Below are positions 1-12,344 of a DNA stretch of 64,000 nt, piece by piece. Under the pieces are notes generated by a model that was given only the letters and a program-made list of their open reading frames with translations, made no database searches and was not told the origin of the DNA. The DNA is from Anomaloglossus baeobatrachus (taxonomy: Eukaryota; Chordata; Amphibia; Anura; Aromobatidae): positions 248,001-312,000 of the forward strand of contig NW_027445261.1 of the NCBI RefSeq assembly GCF_048569485.1, given 5' to 3'. Within the stretch, counting starts at the first letter, position 1, and each line of letters begins with the position of its first letter. The position numbers were made by a program, and so were the translations under genes.

Positions 1-3000
1 CTTCGGGGTCCGGTGTCAGTGGTGACAGGCAGTGGGGCAGAGGGAACAGTCAGTTCCTCCTCCCTGCTATCATGTGGGGCAGGCGGAGGCGTAGGGGAGC
101 TGGGTACAGGTACATCCCTGGGCACTGGCTCGCGGTTAACCGTTTCCATCATTTCTTCATCCACGGGTTGTGGGAACAGTATCACTGGAAGGATCACCGC
201 ACCGTTCTGTGTAGGCCAGTCTGCTGGAAAATCACCCATCATGGTGTGGATTACCTCTTTTTCCTTCTCCACTGGACTGGGAACTGGAGCCTCATCCGCT
301 ACTCTCAATGCTGGTGGGCACTTCTTCAGGTGGTCTCGGGAAACCGTGGCCAAAGTCCCCCCCTGGTCACGGCTGATCTGGTAGGCCTTCCCATTCTCCC
401 ATCCTGTGGGCTGGACTACATACGGGGTTTTTTCCCATTGATCATCCAGCTTGTGGGCCCTTCTTTTCCGCTTCAGCACTACATCCCCAGGTTGGAAGGA
501 ACCGGCAGGCGCCTTCTTGTTGAAGCACTGCTCCTATTGTCCCCGACTCTGGCACAAGTTCTTTTCAACATACTCCTGGACCTGTCGGTACTGTGTCCTC
601 CGCCGAGTGTCCCATTCAGCTGTCGACAGGAGTGCTTCTGAAGCTTCCAAGCCCATTTCCAGATCCACTGGTAGCCGGCCGGGACGAGCTCTCATCAGGT
701 ATGCTGGAGTGCATTTCGTAGAGCTGGAAGGGATGTTGTTGTACATATCGACCAGGTCAGGTAGCTTCTCCAGCCACAGGTTCCGCTCTTCCAGTGGTAA
801 CGTCTTGAGGAGGCCCAGGACCAAGTGGTTCATCTTTTCACAAATGCCATTGGTTTGGGCGTGGTAAGGCGTGGTCCGGATTTTCTTGCAGCCGTACAAC
901 TGGCAGAATTCCTGGAATACCTCTGCTTCAAAGGCCGGACCCTGGTCGGTAAGCACCCTCTCCGGGTACCAATGCGGTCAACAGAAATAAGCCTGGAAAG
1001 CCTTAGCAGCGGTGCGGCCGGTTAAGTCCTTAACTGGGACAACCACCAGGAACCTCGAGTAGTGGTCTACGATGGTCAGAGCGTAGGTGTACCCACTTCG
1101 GCTGGGGGTGAGCTTTACATGGTTAAGGGCAACCAGCTCCAGCGGTTGGTGTGTAATGATCGGGTGTAGGGGTGCCTTCTGGCTGGCCTCGTCCTTCCTT
1201 CTCAATGCGCAAGGGCCACATTCTCGGCACCAGGCCTCCACAGATTCCCGCATTCCACTCCAATAGAACCGCTCTCTTAACAACATCTCTAGCTTCTTCC
1301 ACCCGAAGTGCACTGCACCATCATGGTATGCTTGCAGGACGGTGGGCACGTTAGCCTGGGGAATCACCAGCTGGCGGATCTTCTCGTGAGTCTTTGGATT
1401 AATCAGCTCGCGATACAACTTCCCCTGGTGTAGGTATAGCCGGGTCCGTTCTTGCCACAGACGTTGGGCTTCGGCAGGGGCAGCAGGGTCTATCCCAGCA
1501 GAACCCTGTTCCACTAGAGTCTTGACCAGGCGGACAGCAGGTGCCTGGTCCTGAGCTTCCTGCCAGTCCTGTCGGGGCAGCGGATCCAGGTTCACCCGTT
1601 GTTGGTAGACGTGCACCTTCTCAGTGAATGGCCGGTGAAATGCAGGCAACTCGATCTCTTCGAGGTCATCATCCTCTGGCCCCTCTTCCGACAGGTGGGG
1701 CATCCGGGAGAGTGCATTGGCATTGACGTTGGTACGGCCGGCCCGGTACTTGATGGTGAAATCGTAGTTGGCTAACCTGGTCACCCACCGCTGCTCCAAC
1801 GCGCCCAGCTTGGCCGTATCTAGATGGGTCAGCAGGTTATTGTCTGTGTACGCGGTGAACTTGGCTGCTGCCAGGTAATGGCGGAACCGCTCGGTGATAG
1901 CCCACACCAGTGCCAAGAGCTCAAGCTTGAAGGAGATGTAGTTCTCAGGGTTCCTCTCAGTCGGTCGGAGTTTTCGGCTAGCATAAGCTATTACCTTTTC
2001 CCTTCTGTCTTGGACCTGGGATAGAACAGCCCCCAAGCCCACATTGCTGGCGTCGGTGTAGAGGATGAATGGGCGGCTGTAGTCAGGGTACGCTAGGATT
2101 TCCTCTCCGGTCAGGGCTGTTCTCAGCTGGCGGAAGGATTCCTCATGCTTTTCTTCCCACACCAATGGGGCTACTAGGGATCTACCACCCTTGGTCTGTC
2201 CTACGAGGAGGTCTTGCATGGGGGCAGCCATCTTTGTGTACCCCTTAATGAAGCGACGGTAATATCCCACCAGGCCCAGAAACTGCCTCACTTCCCTCAC
2301 TGTGGTCGGTCTCGGCCAGTCTTGGATGGCGGTGATCTTCTCGGGGTTGGGGGCGACACCTTCCGCACCAACCACATGTCCTAGGTACTGCACTCTGGGT
2401 TTCAGCAGATGACACTTTGAGGGCTTCAACTTCATCCCATACTTGGCAAGGGACGCGAACACCTCGGCTAGGTGCTCCAGGTGGGCTTCATACGTCTGTG
2501 AGTACACAATCACATCATCCAAGTACAGCAAAACGGTCCCATAGGCAGTCTTCTCTCGGTCTTCCGGTGCCACGGCCACCTGCCAGTACCCGCTGGTGAG
2601 GTCAAGGGTGGAGAAGTAGTTAGCGGTTCTCAGCGAGGCCAGGGACTCTTTGATGCGGGGCAGAGGGTAAGCATCCTTATGCGTTATCTGGTTAATCTTC
2701 CGGTAATCCACACACATCCGCATGGTGCCATCCTTCTTCTTAACCAGCACCAACGGAGCGGCCCAGGGACTACAGCTGTCCCTAATAACCCCTGCCTCCT
2801 TCATGTTCCTCAACATGTCTTTGGAGCATTGGTAGTGCGCAGGGGGAATAGGCCTGTATCTCTCTTTAATAGGGGAGTGTGTACCGGTAGGGATGTGGTG
2901 TTGAACCCCTTTAATCTGCCCAAAATCTAGAGGGTGCTTGCTAAAAACCCGCTCATACTCCTGTACCACCCGGTATACCCCTTCCTTGTGGTGTATGGGG

Positions 3001-3170
3001 GTATCATCAGTGCCGACATGTAGCTCTCGATACCACTCGCCTAACTCCCCCAGGGATGAGTGGGAACCGGCAGCAGGCGGTGTGACCGGGGGAACGGCTT
3101 CATGGATCGTGTGGGGATCTAGAGTGAGCAATTTGGCAAGGGTAGCGTACCGGGTGGTGCATGAATGCAC
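1..3170 (-). mobile_element. Ty3/gypsy LTR retrotransposon fossil, pol region
   Basis: Read on the minus strand, this is the pol region of a Ty3/gypsy element. The order is a lead-in region, reverse transcriptase, RNase H, the integrase zinc-binding and core domains, and a GPY/F-like tail running off the left window edge. Visible signatures are VDYRKIN and YLDDVIVYS in RT, ILYTDAS in RNase H, the HHCC finger of integrase around 1200-1290 and TPYHAQTNG in the integrase core. No LTR is seen inside the window, so the element is partial. It is broken, with several breaks, and looks moderately old. The first part (2830-3170) recurs inverted at the right end of the window. Confidence 0.93.
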
Positions 3171-3684
3171 ACATATTGGTTTTATAATCTTATTGTATTA
3201 CTTTATATTCTTATTTCACTTGTGCATATCTCCACCATAATCCTGGCTAAGAAATATAGCTTTTTTTGGGGTACACAGGTAGTAAGGTCTTCTTTCTATT
3301 TCTTTAGGGGTGATATAGCCTGGTGGAACTCTAGACCTCTAACATTATATATGCACCCTTTTTCTTTATGGTTCTTGGACACCTTATAACATTCTTCCAT
3401 ACATATATATCTTTCTCATAAATTATAAATAATTAGGCATTTTTATATATTTTATTTACATTTTCATAAATAACTTTTTACAAAGCATGGGGGACATTCT
3501 CACATACATATAATTTTCATGTACGCATTCTGAAAATTTACGCATAAACCGTACACACTCCTTTTTGTAACAATTTCTATAACTCATTCGCTGAACTCTC
3601 ATCCCGGATATTCATTCTTACACCGAATTTCCTGTTATAACACAACATTCATGATTTTTATTCAATTTATTTTTATTTTTTAGG
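3171..3684. other. AT-rich non-coding stretch outside hAT-A
   Basis: This is an AT-rich sequence between the gypsy fossil and hAT-A. I see no gene, RNA or recognisable repeat in it. It is duplicated inverted at 63146-63660 with near identity, so it belongs to the inverted-repeat arm. Confidence 0.6.
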
Positions 3685-3692
3685 TTTATTAG
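3685..3692. repeat. hAT-A left target-site duplication
   Basis: The eight bases TTTATTAG directly precede the terminal TAGTGATG. The partner at 10859-10866 reads TTTAGTAG, one mismatch. In the right-arm copy both flanks (55731-55738 and 63138-63145) read as perfect TTTATTAG complements. An 8-bp duplication is the hallmark of hAT insertion. Confidence 0.9.
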
Positions 3693-4129
3693 TAGTGATG
3701 AGCGAGTACTAAAAAGCTCGGGTGCTCGAAGCTCGGGCCGAGCCTCCCAAGATACTCGTGTACTCGGCCCGAGCACCGAGCCCAATGTTATCCTATGGGA
3801 GACCCGAGTATTTTTGTGAAATGACCACCGGCAGCATGTAGAAACCCTAAAAATGGCACAAAAGTCTCCGATGAGTGCTCAAATGACATGGCAACAGCAT
3901 GGGGAAGACCCCTTGAAGCATTTATCACTCAAAAGTCACAGCTGTGAATAATTTTGTCCGCGTTTTACGCCATTTTTACGGACTCACCAGAAAACCTTCC
4001 AAAATGACACCAAAATGATTTTTCATAGCGGAAATGTTAAGGGCACATACCCAATAGTGAGATAGAGCTAATGTATGTTACTTTTTGAGATCAATACATG
4101 AAAGATTTTACGTAAAACATTGTGTGGCA

Positions 4130-5680
4130 CTCCGATGTCCCTGAGAAGAGACGTACATAAAGGCCTCTGAGTCTAATGTGCCCATTTTGAGGAACTGAGT
4201 CTTTGTAGTATTTTCCTTTGCCAGGGCAGTCCAAAATTGTGAGGTTCACCAATGCCCCTGCATACAGACGTGCATGATGGCCTGTAAACCTGAAGTGCCC
4301 ATTGTAAGGAAGTGGGTCTATTGTAGTATAGCCCTTAGGCAGGGCAGCCAAAAATTGGGAGGCTCCACGTTGTCCCTGGATAGAGACGTGCATGAGGGCC
4401 TCAAAACATTAAGTGTCCAGTGTCAGGAAGTGGGTGTATTATAGTATAGCCCTTAGGCAGGGCAGCCAAAAATTGGGAGGCTCCACGTTGTCCCTGGATA
4501 GAGACGTGCATGAGGGCCTGTAAACCTGAAGTGCCCATTGGAAGGAAGTGGGTCTTTTGTAGTATAGCCCTTTGGCAGGGCAGCCAAAAATTGGGAGGCT
4601 CCACGTTGTCCATTGTCAGGAAGTGGGTGTATTATAGTATAGCCCATTGGCAGGGCAGCCAAAAATTGGGAGGCTCCACGTTGTCCCTGGATAGAGACGT
4701 GCATGAGGGCCTCAAAACATTAAGTGTCCATTGTCAGGAAGTGGGTGTATTATAGTATAGCCCTTAGGCAGGGCAGCCAAAAATTGGGAGGCTCCACGTT
4801 GTCCCTGGATAGAGACGTGCATGAGGGCCTCAAAACATTAAGTGTCCATTGTCAGGAAGTGGGTCTTTTGTAGTATAGCCCTTTGGCAGGGCAGCCAAAA
4901 ATTGGGAGGCTCCACGTTGTCCCTGGATAGAGACGTGCATGAGGGCCTCAAAACATTAAGTGTCCATTGTCAGGAAGTGGGTGTATTATAGTATAGCCCT
5001 TAGGCAGGGCAGCCAAAAATTGGGAGGCTCCACGTTGTCCCTGGATAGAGACGTGCATGAGGGCCTCAAAACATTAAGTGTCCATTGTCAGGAAGTGGGT
5101 GTATTATAGTATAGCCCTTAGGCAGGGCAGCCAAAAATTGGGAGGCTCCACGTTGTCCCTGGATAGAGACGTGCATGAGGGCCTCAAAACATTAAGTGTC
5201 CATTGTCAGGAAGTGGGTGTATTATAGTATAGCCCTTAGGCAGGGCAGCCAAAAATTGGGAGGCTCCACGTTGTCCCTGGATAGAGACGTGCATGAGGGC
5301 CTCAAAACATTAAGTGTCCATTGTCAGGAAGTGGGTGTATTATAGTATAGCCCTTTGGCAGGGCAGCCAAAAATTGGGAGGCTCCACGTTGTCCCTGGAT
5401 AGAGACGTGCATGAGGGCCTCAAAACATTAAGTGTCCATTGTCAGGAAGTGGGTGTATTATAGTATAGCCCTTAGGCAGGGCAGCCAAAAATTGGGAGGC
5501 TCCACGTTGTCCCTGGATAGAGACGTGCATGAGGGCCTCAAAACATTAAGTGTCCATTGTCAGGAAGTGGGTGTATTATAGTATAGCCCTTTGGCAGGGC
5601 AGCCAAAAATTGGGAGGCTCCACGTTGTCCCTGCATAGAGACGTGCATGAGGGCCTCAAAACATTGTTCCCATTGCAAAG
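4130..5680. repeat. 118-bp tandem array in hAT-A 3' region
   Basis: About 12 units with a period near 118 bp each contain the core GGGAGGCTCCACGTTGTCC followed by a GTGCATGAGGGCCT block. Units differ by a few substitutions, and one near 4591-4668 is shortened to about 77 bp. Copies at the outer edge (4130-4350) are more diverged, and the middle is nearly homogeneous, as expected when unequal exchange homogenises an array. The mirrored array at 61080-62560 also has 12 units. Confidence 0.92.
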
Positions 5681-5892
5681 GAGCGGGTCTCCTGTCGTTG
5701 TAATGTCCATTCTGCAAAGAATGGGCGAAAAAATTTACCACTGGGGGTATACCTGAAACAAAGGCCTAACTCTTGTAACGGTCATCATGGTGGCGCATGA
5801 GGAGAAGGAGGAGCAGTCCAGCGATTATCCAAAGTCCAGAAGTGTGTACCCATGGGTGACTGGAGGTACATGGCAAATTCCCGTTACAAACT

Positions 5893-8800
5893 TTAAATTC
5901 CGCTCTCATTTGCTGGTGGTGTGGTGAAGTCTGGCCCAATCCAACCCTTGTTCATCTTGATCAGAGTCAGCCTGTCAGCATTTTCAGTTGACAGGCGGGT
6001 GCGTTTATCTGTAATGATTCCACCTGCGGCACTAAAAACACGCTCTGACAAAACGCTAGCGGCAGGGCAGGCCAGGACTTCCAAGGCGTAGAGAGCCAAT
6101 TCATGCCACGTGTCCACCTTGGATACCCAATAATTGTAAGGCACAGAGGAATGTCGGAGTACAGTTGTTCGATCTGCAAGGTACTCCTTGAGCATCTGGG
6201 CAAACTTAGGATTTCTTGTGGCACTACCCCGCACCTCAGGGGCTGTGGTACGTGAGGGGCTGAGAAAACTGTCCCACATCTTAAAGACTGTTCCCCTACC
6301 TCTGGCGGATTGGACTTGTGCCTCTCTCGGCTGTACGCCTTGGTTGTCCACTGATTCCTGACCTATGCCGCTAGCGTTTTGTGAGGGGAATGCTTTGCCT
6401 ACTTCCGTGACTATGGCCTTCCGGAACTGCTGCATTTTGGTTGACCTCTCCGCCTCGGGAATAAGAGACATAAAGTTCTCCTTGTAGCGTGGGTCTAACA
6501 GTGTTACCAACCAGTAATGATTGTCGGCCAAGATGTTCTTAACGCGAGGGTCACGAGACAGGCAGCTTACCATAAAGTCAGCCATGTGCGCCAGACTCTT
6601 AACAGCCAGGACTTCAGTAGCCTGACCAACACGTTGACTGAACATGCTGTCCTCCTCCTCCTCCTCCTCCTCCTCCTCATCTACCCTGTCCTCTGGCCAG
6701 CCACGCTGAACCGAGGATATGACTGGTGTGCATGTCATATCCTCAATTTGGCCGGAGATTTGCTCCATGTCTTCATCCTCCTCCTCGTCATAGTCCTCCA
6801 CTGCACGTTGTGATGAGACGAGGCTGGGCTGTGTGTTATCACCCACACCCACTACTGTTTCTTGCTGCAACTCATCGCGCTCCGCCTGCAATGCATCATG
6901 TTTGGTTTTGAGCAGAGACCGTTTTAGAAGGCAGAGTAGCGGTATGGTGACGCTAATAATGGCGTCATCACCACTCACCATCTTGGTGGAGTCCTCAAAG
7001 TTTTGGAGGATGGTACATAGGTCGGACATCCATCTCCACTCCTCAGGTGTTATGTGTGGAGTTTGACCCATTTCCCGACGGCTTAGGTGATGCAGGTACT
7101 CAACAACTGCCCTCTTCTGCTCACATATCCTGACCAACATGTGCAGAGTTGAATTCCAACGCGTGGGGACATCACACACCAGTCTGTGAGCCGGAAGATG
7201 CAAACTGCGCTGAAAGCCGGCAAGGCCGGCTGAAGCAGTAGGTGACTTTCGAAAATGTGCAGACAGGCGGCGAACTTTTACCAGCAGATCAGACAGCTCT
7301 GGGTATGACTTTAGAAACCGCTGAACCACGAGGTTGAGCACATGGGCCACGCATGGAACATGTGTCAGCTGGCCTCGCCTCAAAGCCGCCACCAGGTTCC
7401 GGCCATTGTCTCACACGACCTTTCCTGGCTTTAGGTTCAGAGGTGTGAGCCAGTGATCTGCCTGCTGTTTCAGAGCTGTCCACAGCTCTTCTGCATTGTG
7501 GGGTTTGTCACCTATGCAGATTAGCTTCAGCACAGCCTGTTGCCGCTTCGCCGAGGCAGTGCTGCAGTGCTTCCAGCTTGGGACTGGTGTGGAGGGTACA
7601 GTGGATGAGGATGCGCAGGAGGAGGAGGAGGCTGAAGAGCATGACATTCCGGAGCTGTAGAGTGTGGGTGAAACACTGACTGAGGTAGGGCCTGCAAACC
7701 TTGGTGTGGGAAGGACGTGTTCCGTCCCTCGCTCAGACTGGGTCCCAGCTTCCACAATATTAACCCAGTGTGCCGTCAACGAGATGTAGCGGCCTTGCCC
7801 ACAAGCACTTGTCCACGTGTCTGTGGTTAGGTGGACTTTGGGTGAAACAGCGTTGTTCAGGGCACGTGTGATGTTTTGTGACACGTGGTTATGCAACGCG
7901 GGGACGGCACACCGGGAGAAATAGTGGCGGCTGGGGACCGAGTAACGTGGGACAGCTGCCGCCATCAGGTCGCGGAATGCTTCTGTCTCCACCAGCCTAA
8001 AAGGCAACATTTCCAGCGCAAGCAGTCGCGAAATGTTAGCATTTAGAACTGTGGCATGTGGGGTGTTGGCAGTGTATTTGCGCCTGCGTTCAAAGGTTTG
8101 CTGAATGGATAACTGAACGCTGCGCTGGGACAAGGACGTGCTTGATGATGGTGTTATTTCTGAGTAGGCAACTGCAGGTGCAGGACCGGAGGAGGCTTGT
8201 TCGCAGGCAGCATGGACAGGGGATTGGCTCGCATGCACAACCAGCGAAGACGTAGCAGTGACATTAGCAAGCACTGCTCCTCGACTCTGTTGTACTTCCC
8301 ACAAAGTCGGGTGCTTGGCTGACATGTGCCTGATCATGCTGGTGGTGGTCAGGCTGCTAGTTTTGGTACCCCTGCTGATGCTGGCACGGCAGGTGTTGCA
8401 AATGGCCTTTTTAGAATCATCTGGATCCAACTTAAAAAACTGCCAGACTCGGGAAGACCTAACATTTGTACAGGCACCTTGTGTCGTGTTGTTGTTCCGG
8501 GGAACGGTTGCCTGACTTCTGCCTGGAGCCACCACCCTGCTTCTTACTGCCTGTTGGGATGCTACGCCTCCCTCCCCCTGTGCACTGCTGTCCTCGCTCT
8601 GCATATCCTCCTGCCAGGTTGGGTCAGTTACTGGATCATCCACCACGTCGTCTTCCTCTTCCGCACCCTGCTCCTCCTCCTGACTTCCTGACAATTGTGT
8701 CTCATCATCGTCCACCCCTTGTTGAGACACGTTGCCAACTTCGTGAGAACGTGGCTGCTCAAATATTTGGCCATCTGTACATACGATCTCCTCATGACCC

Positions 8801-9231
8801 ACTTCAACATGAGCTGGCGAGAGGCCAGAATGTGCGAATGGAAACGTGAACAGCTCTTCCGAGTGTCCAAGTGTGGGATCATTAATGTCCGAGGACGTGT
8901 ACTCAGCCTTGTGGTAGGAAGGAGGATCAGGTTCTGAAATGTGCGGTGCAGTATCACGGCTACTGACACTTGACCGTGTGGAAGACAGAGTGTTTGTGGT
9001 GGTGCCAATCTGACTGGAAGCATTATCCGCTATCCAACTAACAACCTGTTGACACTGGTCTTGGTTCAAGAGCGGTGTACTGCTGCGGTCCCCAAGAATT
9101 TGGGACAGGACGTGCGAGCGACTAGATGTGGCCCTTTGTTGTGGCAAAATTAGAGCTTGCCCACGACCTCGGCCTCTGCCTGCACCACCATCACGTCCAC
9201 TTCCTTGTTCCTTGCCAACGCCCTTGCGCAT
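5893..9231 (-). pseudogene. hAT-A transposase, left copy (one nonsense codon)
   Basis: This would encode an 1112-residue hAT transposase from the ATG at 9229-9231. Longer open reading upstream begins only at TTG, inside the 195-bp array. The N-terminus is basic and Gly/Arg-rich. A BED zinc finger lies near residues 260-312, followed by the RNase H-like fold with TTDTWTS, then CDNGRNL, an acidic Glu-rich insert, and the C-terminal hAT dimerisation block with SERVFSAAGG. Compared with the right-arm copy, codon 607 (7411-7413) is TGA instead of TGT, immediately before the second catalytic Asp. The protein would lose the C-terminal half. Otherwise the frame is open and substitutions are few, so the lesion is recent. 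Confidence 0.93.
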
Positions 9232-9239
9232 TTTGCAAT

Positions 9240-10180
9240 GCTGTGCTGACGTGTATTCACTAGACTTGGGCGTTATATCAAAGTTTGTGCAAATTGTGCA
9301 CCTGTACGCTGCCACCGACAGGCACACACGTGCGGTTTTTAAATGCAAGCACGGACGCACTAAGAACCTAACAGGTTTTAGGAGCAAAAATTAATGACGA
9401 GAACTCTGACACTATCAGCCACTGCTGACTGACATGTATTATACACTACACTTGTGCGTTATATAATAGTTTGGTAAAAACGCACACAAGTGCACCTGTA
9501 CGCTGCCACCGACAGGCACACACGTGCGGTTTTTAAATGCAAGCACGGACGCACTAAGAACCTAACACAGGTTTTAGGAGCAAAAATTAATGACGAGAAC
9601 TCTGACACTATCAGCCACTGCTGACTGACGTGTATTATACACTACACTTGTGCGTTATATAATAGTTTGGTAAAAACGCACACAAGTGCACCTGTACGCT
9701 GCCACCGACAGGCACACACGTGCGGTTTTTAAATGCAAGCACGGACGCACTAAGAACCTAACACAGGTTTTAGGAGCAAAAATTAATGACGAGAACTCTG
9801 ACACTATCAGCCACTGCTGACTGACGTGTATTATACACTACACTTGTGCGTTATATAATAGTTTGGTAAAAACGCACACAAGTGCACCTGTATGCTGCCA
9901 CCGACAGGCACACACGTGCGGTTTTTAAATGCAAGCACGGACGCACTAAGAACCTAACACAGGTTTTAGGAGCAAAAATTAATGACGAGAACTCTGACAC
10001 TATCAGCCACTGCTGACTGACGTGTATTATACACTACACTTGTGCGTTATATAATAGTTTGGTAAAAACGCACACAAGTGCACCTGTACGCTGCCACCGA
10101 CAGGCACACACGTGCGGTTTTTAAATGCAAGCATGGACGCACTAAGAACCTAACAGGTTTTAGGAGCGACAATTGCTGAG
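9240..10180. repeat. 195-bp tandem array in hAT-A 5' region
   Basis: There are five units with a period of about 193-197 bp, located just upstream of the transposase ATG in sense orientation. Each unit contains CGCTGCCACCGACAGGCAC and GTGCGTTATATAATAG. Units are almost identical. The last unit runs into the transposase 5' end, so the array is probably transcribed leader or promoter-proximal sequence. The right-arm copy has six units. Confidence 0.9.
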
Positions 10181-10858
10181 AAGTCTGACACTATCAGGAC
10201 TGTTTTAGACTGTGTACACCAGCCCCAGATATGATGAAGGCTGGTATACGGTCACCACTAGGAATGGCTATATACGCTGCCTGCCTGCCTGCCTGACTGT
10301 ATACTGCTACAATAGTCCTGACAAGGACTCTTTTGGTCACTAGCCTGTATTCCAACCTGGCTATACCCTGCCTGTATACAGCAACAATAGTCCTGAGAAG
10401 GACTCTGCTACTGTACTCCGACCTGGCTATACCCTGCCTGCCTGTATACAACTAGAATAGTCCTGAGAAGGACTTTTGGTCACACTGTTTGCAGCCCTGC
10501 TACGGAAATAGCTATAAAGGGCCGCAAACCTTTCCCTGAAGCAGCGACCCTCTCCCTGCACTGACTGTCTGGATAGCTGTGAGCAGAGCACAGCGCGCCC
10601 GCCGGTATAAAGGCTCGGTCACGCTGTGCAGGCCGGCCAATCACTGCAATTCCACAACTAACAGGGCTGTGGCATTGCAGTGGTCTGCCAGACAATCCCT
10701 GCATGAGGGCTGGCTCTCAAAAGAGCGCCAACATGCAGGGATGAAGACCACGAGTACAGCACGAGTATCGCGAGATTACTCGGTCCCCGTCGAGTAGACC
10801 GAGTACAGTGATACTCGTGCGAGTACCGAGTAGTAACAAGCATGCTCGCTCATCACTA
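10181..10858 (-). other. hAT-A 5' terminal region with short hairpin repeats
   Basis: This GC-rich stretch lies between the array and the terminus. It has three copies of a 16-bp inverted motif, AGTCCTGASAAGGACT, at 10314-10329, 10389-10404 and 10459-10474, and short TGCC repeats at 10278-10292. The last 100 bases carry several CGAGTA/TACTCG motifs, which resemble the subterminal repeats that bind hAT transposases. Promoter function for the transposase is likely by position. I could not place a convincing sense-oriented TATA box. Confidence 0.6.
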
Positions 10859-10866
10859 TTTAGTAG

Positions 10867-12340
10867 TAAAATGGCTTACACTCCCCTTTTTTCCACTTTT
10901 TTCTTCACTACTTTTATAAAGAAATTTTTCCTTTCTTTATTCTTAATGCAATTTTATATAGCAACACCACCATTTTTTGCCACGAACATAATTTTTCTTG
11001 TCCGTCATCCCGTTCACCCTTACAGGGTTGTGGACAGATGCACTTGTCACTACACTTCTAAGACTCAATACAGGGTCTGGAGCTCAATGCTCCCTTTTTG
11101 TTTTTTTTTTCTTCTTTTTTTTCTTTTTTTCATTTTGTCCTTCTTCTTCTTCTTTTTCTGATTTTTGTCTCAAAAAGCTGATGAAATTTGAAACACTATA
11201 CCCCAGTGATTTTATAAATGTTTCTCAATATATCACTTGAGAACTTTTATGGCCAGTATTGTAACAGTTGACCATCCCGGCAGTATTTGAAATACAGCAG
11301 TCAGTCCTCTGACGTAGCTCCATATGTGTATATATAGAGGTTCTTCCTCCTTTGATTGCATACTGTTCTTTTTTTGCCCTGATGAAGGAGACAGTGATCT
11401 CTGAAACACATTGACCGGAAAAAAGAATAAAGAGATGAAATAATTAACATCAGTTTCCTTTGGTGACAGCGCGGCACGCACCCGATTTTCCTCCTATACG
11501 TTATTGCTCTTCTACTAGGGGCTGCGGCTGTCGCCATTTGTAACGTGCATTTAGGGGTTGTGACTGGCACAACCTTAATAGGTGAGTGCAACTACTATTA
11601 ATTATTTGTTACCTTACCAGGTAAGACCCTAATTTGTGCGTCTGCTCCAGAGTTATTTCCCTGATTATTAATATCTGACAGGCAGTGATTGATCCTGCAT
11701 TCTCACCTTCCTCTCTGTTGCACATTCTTATTGTTCCTATATGCTCTCTATTTCCATCAGACTTTTTTTGTCCTTCGGTGGGGCTCTAACATATGTGCAC
11801 CATTTATTATTTATTTTTATGGATTCCTTTCTTTTTTCATGCTAGCGTTCATTATGCAGTAGTCATTCATGATATATCTTATATTTGTGAATCCATTAGG
11901 GCTCTATATGTCTGGTGCATCACATTGGGTCTTTTCAGTGCACAATAGGCACCTTTTTCTGTTATGCTCTGCTGCCACCTTATGGACATCCTATCAGTGA
12001 TGCCAGAAAAAAATGGACATGTCTCCGTGCAGCAATCACGGACACGCGGGTACGCCGCACGGAGACACGTGCAGTGAAAAATCACTGATGTGTGAGCAGA
12101 CCCATTCATTATAATGGATCTGCGTATCTCAGTGATTCTGTTATGTTTAAAAAAAAGCACAAACGTACCAGAATCACTGACGTGTGAAACAGGCCTTATA
12201 GTGTTTTGATTTATGTATGTATTATACAACTTCTGTGGATCTTGTATGAGTGACTTTTCTTCATTTTATTGGATTGTTTTAAAATATTGAAATAAAGTCA
12301 CGCTTCCTATGCATCCTTTTGTATTCTGATTGGCTACTAT
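10867..12340. mobile_element. Penelope-like terminal region / unassigned repeats between hAT-A and DIRS remains
   Basis: This is non-coding sequence with polypyrimidine runs near 11100-11160. A CTGATGA ... GAAAC signature at 11383-11410 is followed by an A-rich AATAAAGAG stretch, typical of the terminal repeats of Penelope-like retroelements. A later segment (11950-12200) holds complementary ATCACTGA/TCAGTGAT blocks and may be a separate short non-autonomous element. A possible AATAAA signal lies at 12290. Family assignment rests only on the motif and is tentative. The stretch is duplicated inverted at about 54260-55730. Confidence 0.4.
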
Positions 12341-12344
12341 AATA

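Larger units (their letters stand above)
3693..10858 (-). mobile_element. hAT DNA transposon 'hAT-A', left copy
   Basis: This is a complete hAT element of about 7.2 kb in minus orientation. The ends are TAGTGATGAGCGAGTAC and its counterpart, which closes in GCTCGCTCATCACTA, flanked by 8-bp duplications. In sense order it holds a GC-rich 5' leader (10180-10858), a 195-bp tandem array (9240-10180), a BED-finger transposase gene (9231-5893), a short 3' UTR and a 118-bp tandem array (4130-5680), then the terminus. The arrays make it several times longer than a typical hAT. It is duplicated inverted at 55739-63137. Confidence 0.93.

Noticed and set aside
4130-5680. CRISPR-like regular array
   Set aside because: Whole units repeat head to tail with no unique spacers, in a eukaryotic transposon context. 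It is a tandem satellite.
10606-10613. TATAAAGG as hAT-A promoter
   Set aside because: It reads on the strand opposite to the transposase, so it cannot serve as an ordinary sense TATA box. Not called.
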